Of a stretch of 37,792 nt of DNA, positions 1-6,268 are shown piece after piece. A program made the position numbers and the translations under genes. Source of the DNA: Candidatus Bipolaricaulota bacterium. GTDB taxonomy: Bacteria; Bipolaricaulota; Bipolaricaulia; M55B111. The notes below the pieces were generated by a model. The model did not search any database and had not been told where the DNA came from. It worked only from the letters and a program-made list of their open reading frames with translations. Numbering within the stretch: position 1 is the stretch's first letter; every line of letters begins with the position of its first letter. The stretch lies in contig JAGXLP010000001.1 of the NCBI GenBank assembly GCA_018334615.1, forward strand, positions 12,476 to 50,267. The letters are read 5' to 3'.

Positions 1-11
1 GTGACCCCATA

Positions 12-1283
12 ATGTTTAACTGGAAGAACGTTTCCAAATGGCTGTACCCTGGTATGAAGGTCAAACGCTGGGGTATTTTAGGAATCCTTTCTGCATTGCT
101 CGTCGGTTTCTCCTTAATTTTACTAATTGGGAGGGCCCGAATTGGCGTACTTTATGATTTACTTGCTTCCGATCCCGTATACTATTATCTCGTTGCCGGC
201 CTGACGTTTGTGGGCGGAGTGCTCGGTTTAATTTGGAGCGTGAGTAGTCTTGCGCTATCAGTTGCAGGTCCTATGGACCTTTTTAACCAACCCCCGTCTG
301 ACTTAATCTGGAAAAGCCGATTGCTCTCCAAGGGCCCTAAAGTGGTGGCGATTGGTGGTGGTACGGGGTTGTCCGTATTGTTGAGGGGGCTGAAGAAGTA
401 TACTTCGAACATAACTGCAATTGTAACCGTTATGGATGATGGTGGTAGTTCCGGAAGGCTGCGACGAGAAATGGACATGTTGCCGCCTGGGGATATCCGG
501 AATTGCCTCCTGGCACTGGCCGATGACGAATCAAGGATGAGCGAAATATTGCAGTACAGGTTCAAAAACGGGGCTGAGCTGGGAGGACATTCTCTGGGAA
601 ACCTCGTTATTGCCGGACTGGAACAAATTGAAGGAAGTTTCGACCGGGCGATAGAAGAAACGAGCAAGCTTCTGAATATTCGGGGTCGGGTCATTCCGTC
701 CACATTGAAAAATACCAACCTGGTTGCCCGTCTCGAAGGAGGAAATATCCTGACCGGTGAAAGCGCTCTTTCCGATCATCCAGAAAGGATCGAGGAAATT
801 AAGCTGGAGGAAGAGGCCCCCCCTTACCCTCCCGCCGTGGCAGAAATAAAAGATGCCGACGTAATAATCCTTGGACCGGGAAGTCTTTTCACTTCTCTGA
901 TCCCAAATTTACTTGTCGATGGGCTGGCCGAGTCGCTAAAGAAGTCTTCTGGCAAGAAATATTACGTTATCAATATCATGACTGAGCCGGGGGAGACTGA
1001 GGGGATGTCGGCCATTGATCATTTAAAAGTTTTGAGTAAGTATCTAGACCCGGAGACCCTGGATTATGCCGTTGTAAACACGGGTGGAGCTGACGAAGAG
1101 TTGCTGGACAGATATGCCCGGGAGGGGGCTGAACTTGTCGAACCGGACCTGGTGAATGATAATGAGTATGGAATTAAACCTTTAATGGCAGATTTAGTTG
1201 ATACTGTAGAACTGGAGGGCAAAAGGACGGTAAAACACGATAGCGACAGATTGGCAGAGCTAATCCTGGGTTCCATTGATTAA
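12..1283 (+). CDS. yvcK: YvcK/CofD-like gluconeogenesis factor with N-terminal membrane anchor
   Basis: The protein has 423 residues. The conserved YvcK core begins near residue 110 with a glycine-rich nucleotide-binding loop (VVAIGGGTGLSVLLRG), followed by VMDDGGSSGRLR and PPGDIRNCL, all typical of the YvcK/CofD-like family. Family members bind UDP-sugars and are needed for cell-wall and shape homeostasis on gluconeogenic carbon sources; that role is family knowledge. The first 100 or so residues hold two hydrophobic segments (about 22-42 and 58-82) after a basic KWLYPGMKVKRW stretch, so the enzyme is probably tethered to the inner face of the membrane, unlike the shorter soluble Bacillus form. 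The ATG at 12 is the first one visible. The frame stays open to the window edge, so a start further left cannot be excluded, and no Shine-Dalgarno is seen in the 11 available bases. The next gene is not whiA, which often follows yvcK. Confidence 0.9.
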   Translation: MFNWKNVSKWLYPGMKVKRWGILGILSALLVGFSLILLIGRARIGVLYDLLASDPVYYYLVAGLTFVGGVLGLIWSVSSLALSVAGPMDLFNQPPSDLIWKSRLLSKGPKVVAIGGGTGLSVLLRGLKKYTSNITAIVTVMDDGGSSGRLRREMDMLPPGDIRNCLLALADDESRMSEILQYRFKNGAELGGHSLGNLVIAGLEQIEGSFDRAIEETSKLLNIRGRVIPSTLKNTNLVARLEGGNILTGESALSDHPERIEEIKLEEEAPPYPPAVAEIKDADVIILGPGSLFTSLIPNLLVDGLAESLKKSSGKKYYVINIMTEPGETEGMSAIDHLKVLSKYLDPETLDYAVVNTGGADEELLDRYAREGAELVEPDLVNDNEYGIKPLMADLVDTVELEGKRTVKHDSDRLAELILGSID

Positions 1284-1310
1284 TTTTGATCAAAGAGACA
1301 TTATAGCCCC

Positions 1311-1338
1311 TTGTTTACCGTTTCCTTATAGCTATCAT
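1311..1338 (+). promoter_or_regulatory. possible promoter upstream of the PIN-ATPase gene
   Basis: TTGTTT (1311-1316) and TATCAT (1333-1338) are separated by 16 bases in the 87-base gap after yvcK. The match to the sigma-70 consensus is moderate and the region is AT-rich, so this is tentative. Confidence 0.25.
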
Positions 1339-1370
1339 TATAAACTCGAACTTATATTAAGAGGGAGAAT

Positions 1371-3206
1371 ATGAAAGAAGAAGCAAAGAAGTACGTTCCA
1401 GATACCAGCGTGATAGTTGATGGCAGAGTGACTGATTTGTTGACCGAAGAGAAGATTGAGAGGGCAGAGATCATCGTACCCGAAGCCGTAGTGGCGGAGT
1501 TAGAGGCACAAGCATCCAAGGGAAAAGAGACCGGTTACAAGGGCTTGAATGAATTGCAAAGACTTCGGAAACAGTGTGAAAAGGAAGAGATAAAGATTGA
1601 GTATAAAGGAAGAAGGCCGGATAAATCGGAAGTTGATATGGCTGGTTCCGGGGAGATAGATGCGATGATCAGGGATCTGGCCGATACGGAAGGTGCAACC
1701 CTGATTACCAACGATAGAATTCAGGCGACAGTTGCGGAAAGTAAGGGGTTGCCGGTTATACTTGATGAACCAAAAGAAGAAGACGCCACGCTTAGTTTTA
1801 GCAGGCTTGGGTTGCTTGAATACTTTGACGATCGGACCATGTCCGTTCACTTGAGAGCGGATACTATCCCAAAAGCAAAAAAAGGAGAACCCGGGCGGAT
1901 GAACCTGGAACCTGTAGGTTCGGAAAAAGTAAGCTCGAAAAAGCTGGAGAGATTTGCCGAAGAAATAGTTGAAGTTGCTGATACTCACCCTTCGGGCTTC
2001 ATCGAGATGGATTCCGGCGGTGCATCCGTGGTGCAACTGGGCGATCTTCGTATAGCAATTGCCAGACCACCCTTTTCCGATGCCGTGGAAATTACGGCAA
2101 CCAGACCTGTTACAAAAACAGTTATAGAAGATTATTCCTATTCCGATCTATTGAAAGAACGTTTGAGTGAATCTCACAGAGGTGTAGTTGTTTCCGGTGC
2201 TCCGGGCATGGGTAAGTCCACTCTGGTTCAGGCGTTATCTGAATTCCTCCGTAAGTCAGGGTGGATAGTTAAGACCATGGAAAAACCCAGGGATCTGGAC
2301 GTCTCCTCGGAAATTAGCCAGTACAGGGACCTGGACGGTGAAATGGCCAATACGGCGGAAGTCTTATTATTAACTCGGCCGGATTACACCATCTTTGATG
2401 AAATGCGTCAGACGTCAGATTTCGAGGTCTTTGCGGACCTGCGGATGTCCGGGGTTGGCCTGGTCGGGGTGGTTCACGCGACGAAAGCCATTGATTCTAT
2501 CCAGAGGTTGATTGGAAGGGTTGAATTGGGAATGATACCGCAAATTGTCGATACCGTGGTACACGTCGATGGTGGAGATGCAAAGAAAGTCTTTGACGTG
2601 GAACTCACAGTGAAAACTCCTTCCGGAATGGAGCAGGGAGATCTGGCCCGTCCCGTTATTGAGGTCAGGGATTTTGATAGCGGAAAACTGGCCTATGAGA
2701 TGTATACCTTTGGCGAGCAGGTCGTCGTCATGGGGGTGAAGGATTCGGTTGAAAAACCAATCTGGAGTCTTGCCAGAAAGGAGCTGAATTACTACCTGAG
2801 TAAAGAATTCAACTTCGATTTCGACCTGGAGATAAAATCGGATAGCAGGATAGCAATTTACGTGGCGGATAACCACGTCCCGGTTGTGCTTGGCCGAGGT
2901 GGAAAGAAGATAGACTCCCTGGAAGATGAATTAGGGCTCAGTATAGACGTCAGGAATTTTCAGGAGAGGTCATCTTCCTCCGAAGAGAACAAATTTAGCC
3001 TAAAAAAGACTGAAGATTATTTGATAATGAACTTTGACCCTTCTTTAAGAGGTGAGGAAATAGATATATGGATGGAAGGGAGAAAAGTGTTTTCCGGAGC
3101 TGTATCCAAGCGCGGTCGGATTAAACTGGACCGCGGCACAAAACAGGCAAAGAAAATCGAGCAGGCTCGGAATAACGGGGTCGAGATAACAATTAGTTCT
3201 GGTTAA
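1371..3206 (+). CDS. PIN-domain / PilT-like ATPase / KH-domain protein
   Basis: The protein has 611 residues and three modules. An N-terminal PIN domain (about 8-135) carries acidic residues expected of a Mg-dependent RNase: D11 in PDTSVIVDG, acidic residues near 44 and 97, and TNDR at 113-116. A P-loop ATPase of the PilT/VirB11 type (about 250-410) has Walker A GAPGMGKST (276-284) and a Walker B-like IFDEMR (341-346). Near the C-terminus (roughly 490-540) a KH-like RNA-binding segment contains VLGRGGKKID. This architecture is known from archaea and some bacteria and is poorly characterised; an ATP-driven RNA-processing or ribonuclease role is inference. GAGGGAG lies just before the ATG at 1371. 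The gene converges on rtcB, whose stop is about 80 bases away. No key residue appears lost. Confidence 0.85.
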   Translation: MKEEAKKYVPDTSVIVDGRVTDLLTEEKIERAEIIVPEAVVAELEAQASKGKETGYKGLNELQRLRKQCEKEEIKIEYKGRRPDKSEVDMAGSGEIDAMIRDLADTEGATLITNDRIQATVAESKGLPVILDEPKEEDATLSFSRLGLLEYFDDRTMSVHLRADTIPKAKKGEPGRMNLEPVGSEKVSSKKLERFAEEIVEVADTHPSGFIEMDSGGASVVQLGDLRIAIARPPFSDAVEITATRPVTKTVIEDYSYSDLLKERLSESHRGVVVSGAPGMGKSTLVQALSEFLRKSGWIVKTMEKPRDLDVSSEISQYRDLDGEMANTAEVLLLTRPDYTIFDEMRQTSDFEVFADLRMSGVGLVGVVHATKAIDSIQRLIGRVELGMIPQIVDTVVHVDGGDAKKVFDVELTVKTPSGMEQGDLARPVIEVRDFDSGKLAYEMYTFGEQVVVMGVKDSVEKPIWSLARKELNYYLSKEFNFDFDLEIKSDSRIAIYVADNHVPVVLGRGGKKIDSLEDELGLSIDVRNFQERSSSSEENKFSLKKTEDYLIMNFDPSLRGEEIDIWMEGRKVFSGAVSKRGRIKLDRGTKQAKKIEQARNNGVEITISSG

Positions 3207-3288
3207 GAGTTTGAACGTGCCTCGGCTATAGACCTCTTCGCTCCGGGAGAAGGGACCATGGGGCTAGGAATGTGAGACAGTTATTCTG

Positions 3289-4752
3289 TTAACCCTTTAT
3301 AACGATCAGAGGTTTTAGTTTGGCAACCTTTGGCGTTAACCCGCTCTGGTGAGCGGTAGTCACCACGCTTTCGATGTCCTTATAGGCACCTGGGGCTTCT
3401 TCTGCTAGGCCGGGGAAAGAGTGAGATTTAATCGTAATTCCCCGGTCTCTTAATCTTTTTTCTACGTCCTCCCCCCAGAATTTTGATTTGGCTTTCTTTC
3501 TGGACATAGTTCTTCCAGCCCCGTGAACTCCACTTCCAAACGTTTCTTCCATCGCCCTTTGGGACCCGCGGAGAATGTAGGAGCTTGTGCCCATCGTACC
3601 GCCTACCAGGACTGGGCCTCCTACCTCTCGATACGGCGGTGGTAGTTCCTCCCTCCCTGGCCCAAAAGCCCGGGTAGAACCCTTCCTGTGGACGAGTACT
3701 TCCCTGTCTTCCCCGTCTATGCGATGATTTTCAAATTTTGCCGTGTTGTGACCAACCTCGTAGACGGTTTTTATCGAATCTCCGCTCAACCCGATTGCTT
3801 GGTTCAGCGCGCCCCTCGTAAGGCTCGCAAGAGCCTGACGGTTGGCGAAGGCGCAATTAATTCCACACCTCATTGCACTCAGGTAACTGCGGCCCTCTGA
3901 ACTGTTTATCGGGGCGGAAACGAGTTCTTTGTCCTTGATCGGGAGGTTGTATTTCTTGCTGGCGTTTTCAAGTTTCTTTAGGTAATCCTGCCCCACTTGA
4001 TGTCCCAGGGCGCGGGATCCAGTATGTATGGAGATAAGGATTTGTCCTTCCTCCATTCCGTACGCTCCGGCCGCTTTGGGATCGTAAACCTCTGTCACTT
4101 TCTGAACCTCAAGGTAGTGGTTACCCGAGCCCAGAGTACCGATTTGTTTAAATTGCCTTTGCTTTGCCCTTCTGCTTACGTTATCAGGGTTTGCTCCCCT
4201 GATCATGCCCCCTTCTTCGATGAAGTTGAGGTCCTCTTCCAGTCCATAGCCCCTATCGACCGAAAATCGTGCCCCCTTTTTTAGAACTTCGTTAATTTCG
4301 TCAACTGAGAGGTCGAGATTTCCCTCCGATCCCAATCCGGCGGGAATCGTTTCATAAAGAGTACCTGCAATTTCTTCTCTCGACTTTTCAACCTCGGTTT
4401 CGGTTAAAGGGGTTTTCAGTAGCCGGACGCCGCAGTTGATGTCGAAGCCAACACCCCCGGCGACGGCCAATCCTTCGTCTCTATCGAATGCCGCTACCCC
4501 TCCGATTGGAAAACCATAACCCGGGTGAATGTCGGCTAGACCGATGGAGGCGTTAATTATCCCGGGTAAAGAGGCTACGTTTATTATCTGGTCAAGGGCA
4601 TTCCATTCTTTGCCCTCTTTTGCCTCTTCGAGGAGTTCTCTGGCAGTTTCCTCGTCGACGAAGAGCCTGCCCGGAACTCTCATATCGCCGACTTTAGGAA
4701 TATTCCAGATGTAATCATCAACTTTGGTCAATTCGTATTTTTCTTTATCCAT
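3289..4752 (-). CDS. rtcB: RtcB RNA-splicing ligase
   Basis: RtcB joins RNA 2',3'-cyclic-phosphate or 3'-phosphate ends to 5'-OH ends using GTP and Mn2+. It acts in tRNA splicing in archaea and RNA repair in bacteria. The protein has 487 residues, close to the 481 of the Pyrococcus enzyme. The metal ligands are visible: D104 and C107 in GFDINCG, H212 in GSGNHYLE, H243 in SIHTGSR and H335 in VGHN. The histidine that carries GMP is H410 in GVHGAGRTMSR. All lie at constant offsets from the Pyrococcus residues, so the enzyme should be active. The ATG at 4752 is 18 bases after the archease stop, with only a weak ribosome-binding site, so translation may be coupled. Archease and a cyclic phosphodiesterase immediately upstream form a coherent RNA-end-processing set. 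Confidence 0.97.
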   Translation of the reverse strand: MDKEKYELTKVDDYIWNIPKVGDMRVPGRLFVDEETARELLEEAKEGKEWNALDQIINVASLPGIINASIGLADIHPGYGFPIGGVAAFDRDEGLAVAGGVGFDINCGVRLLKTPLTETEVEKSREEIAGTLYETIPAGLGSEGNLDLSVDEINEVLKKGARFSVDRGYGLEEDLNFIEEGGMIRGANPDNVSRRAKQRQFKQIGTLGSGNHYLEVQKVTEVYDPKAAGAYGMEEGQILISIHTGSRALGHQVGQDYLKKLENASKKYNLPIKDKELVSAPINSSEGRSYLSAMRCGINCAFANRQALASLTRGALNQAIGLSGDSIKTVYEVGHNTAKFENHRIDGEDREVLVHRKGSTRAFGPGREELPPPYREVGGPVLVGGTMGTSSYILRGSQRAMEETFGSGVHGAGRTMSRKKAKSKFWGEDVEKRLRDRGITIKSHSFPGLAEEAPGAYKDIESVVTTAHQSGLTPKVAKLKPLIVIKG

Positions 4753-4770
4753 AGTTTTTAGGTGATTAGT

Positions 4771-5196
4771 TCAAACATCGACTACGTACCTGCACCTCCA
4801 TCCCTCGTCTCTTTCCTCGATTTCCAGCCCCTGATAGGTAATTGCCTTTACCTCTGTCCCCAGGTCGTGTCTTCTGGGATCAATCCTCGTGCCACTGGCG
4901 TGGGCCTTTAGGTGAAATTTCGAATCATCTTTTTTAATTGTCAGGTTGGGGAACTCTGAGTACGCGTGACCCTTCAAATTACTCAGGGAAATGAGTTCGC
5001 TTAGCCACTCGTAAAGCAGATCCTCGAGGCTTGACCCCTTCAAATTTAGCTCTACTGTTTCCTGAGTTCCAATTCCGTTTATATCCACCATTAAGCTGAA
5101 TAATCCCCTGGCGGCTTCCGCAAACACTCCTTCCAGGGTCTCGTGTTTCGCTTCCAATCCAATGTCGGCACCGTGATCCAGATAGCTGTAGCTCAA
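4771..5196 (-). CDS. archease (RtcB cofactor)
   Basis: Archease speeds guanylylation of RtcB and lets the ligase turn over repeatedly. The 141-residue protein has the family's N-terminal metal-binding motif YLDHGADIG (D7, H8, D11), a central strand-rich part, SGTRIDPRRHDLGTEVKAITY with the conserved GxxIDxxxH-like stretch near 105-125, and ends in a short RYVVDV tail. The start is TTG at 5194-5196, chosen because it places the conserved YxDHxADIG motif at the usual distance from the N-terminus. The thpR stop (5199-5201) lies two bases before it, so the two genes are almost certainly translated together. rtcB follows after 18 bases. The pairing with RtcB makes the assignment firm. Confidence 0.95.
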   Translation of the reverse strand: MSYSYLDHGADIGLEAKHETLEGVFAEAARGLFSLMVDINGIGTQETVELNLKGSSLEDLLYEWLSELISLSNLKGHAYSEFPNLTIKKDDSKFHLKAHASGTRIDPRRHDLGTEVKAITYQGLEIEERDEGWRCRYVVDV

Positions 5197-5198
5197 GG

Positions 5199-5762
5199 CT
5201 AATTTCCCAACCCCACCCTGAATACTGGATTATATAACGGTCCGTCCGACTTTAGTTTGCTTTCCATTAAAGTAAGTTCCTCTATTTTAAACTGCCAATC
5301 TACATCCAAGTCCAGTTTCTGTAGGTTCGTTCCCAGTTTTTCGACCTTATTCGGATCTTCTTCCTTTGTTCTCCCCAGCGTTATGTGGGGCACGTAGTCG
5401 CGATTCTCTCTCTCAAATCCCAGACTTATTAGGCTTTCCTCCAGGTCTTTATGCAGCCTAAAAATCTCGTTGGGAGGTGATTCCGAGCCAAGCCAGATTA
5501 CTTTGGGGAAATCAATTTTCGGAAAACCACCTAATTTGTCTATCGTTACCTCAAATGTATCTAACCTTCCTGCCGTTCCCCGTGCTCGCTCCTTGATCTC
5601 CGTTACCTGACTTCGATCGACGTCCCCGAGAAACTTCAAAGTTACGTGGAGGTTCTCTCGGGAAACCCATTTTACGTAGGCGGGACTTTTGATAGATCCC
5701 GCAGTTGACTTGATTTCCCCTTTCACGTTTTTTGGGAGTTCGAGACAGAAAAAAGCTCTCAT
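5199..5762 (-). CDS. thpR: RNA 2',3'-cyclic phosphodiesterase (ThpR/LigT family)
   Basis: This 2H-family phosphoesterase opens RNA 2',3'-cyclic phosphates to 2'-phosphates; older names are LigT or 2'-5' RNA ligase. The two catalytic HxTx motifs are present as HVTLKFLGD and HITLGRTK, about 85 residues apart. The 187-residue product begins MRAFFCLELP, the normal family N-terminus. The open frame extends another 81 codons upstream, but that part overlaps the SRP RNA and shows no protein family signal. The ATG at 5760-5762 has GGTGAGA six or so bases before it, which decides the start. It leads the protein part of the archease-rtcB cluster. Together the three proteins can hydrolyse, activate and seal cyclic-phosphate RNA ends. 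Confidence 0.93.
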   Translation of the reverse strand: MRAFFCLELPKNVKGEIKSTAGSIKSPAYVKWVSRENLHVTLKFLGDVDRSQVTEIKERARGTAGRLDTFEVTIDKLGGFPKIDFPKVIWLGSESPPNEIFRLHKDLEESLISLGFERENRDYVPHITLGRTKEEDPNKVEKLGTNLQKLDLDVDWQFKIEELTLMESKLKSDGPLYNPVFRVGLGN

Positions 5763-5840
5763 GATCTCACCCGGACCTATGTCTTCGGGTATTTTGTAAG
5801 TTAACTGGAACGACATTTCGTGGTACGCTAAGGACATTTG

Positions 5841-6109
5841 ATCCCATGCAACCTGCTTCGAAATCGGTTGCCTGGCGTTACTTAGGCAGTTAGCTCGGGT
5901 CAAGCTACCCTCTGACACCCACAGAGGTTTACTTACCGCTGCTCCCTTCCGGGCCTGACGGGGTTGGTAAACTTGTGCCGCAGAGGACTCAGCCGTCAAC
6001 GCCACTTACCCAAGTACAGTCCCAAGCAACCAAATCCTCGGCAGGTATATGGCTCCCCTATAGCGGATTGAGGATAACGGGGACCGCTAACCCCCACCTA
6101 GCATGGGTA
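5841..6109 (-). ncRNA. signal recognition particle RNA, large bacterial type
   Basis: Read on the minus strand, the S-domain signature GTCAGGCCCGGAAGGGAGCA lies inside a helix flanked by GTTTACC and GGTAAGTAAAC. The Alu-domain part contains GGTTAGCGGTCCCC and CAATCCGCTATAGGGG. Further matches to the Bacillus scRNA layout are TAAGTGGCGTTGACG and CCGAGCTAACTGCC. The ends pair through CCCATGC near 6101-6107 and GCATGGG near 5842-5848, which defines a length of about 269 nucleotides. This is the long form with an Alu domain, not the short 4.5S form. It should bind Ffh and guide the FtsY-dependent targeting cycle; ftsY lies at 32833. No T-rich terminator follows, so read-through into thpR is likely. 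Exact ends are uncertain by a few bases. Confidence 0.93.
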
Positions 6110-6197
6110 TGGCGGAGGGGGTGGGATTTGAACCCACGGAACCTCTCGGTTCACCGGTACTCCAGACCGGCGGTTTTGGCCGCTCGCCCACCCCTCC
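6110..6197 (-). tRNA. tRNA-Ser (anticodon GGA)
   Basis: The 88-base gene folds as a class II tRNA. The acceptor arms GGAGGGG and CCCCTCC pair fully and are followed by discriminator G and an encoded CCA. The anticodon stem CCGGT/ACCGG encloses loop CTGGAGT, giving anticodon GGA, which reads UCC and UCU. The long variable arm GAACC-GAGA-GGTTC is the serine hallmark. The T arm is GTGGG-TTCAAAT-CCCAC. The encoded CCA ends at 6110, directly against the predicted 5' end of SRP RNA, so both are probably cut from one transcript. Confidence 0.97.
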
Positions 6198-6206
6198 TTT
6201 AATCAA

Positions 6207-6235
6207 AGGGTAAGCTCAATTCTCTTGCCTTTCAA
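6207..6235 (-). promoter_or_regulatory. possible promoter of the tRNA-Ser/SRP RNA transcript
   Basis: On the minus strand TTGAAA (6230-6235) and TACCCT (6207-6212) are 17 bases apart, ending about 10 bases before the tRNA 5' end. The -35 is good and the -10 weak. It is the best candidate in the 71-base gap after topA. Confidence 0.3.
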
Positions 6236-6268
6236 ATCAAACAAGCTTGAGGAAAACCCGGAACCTTG

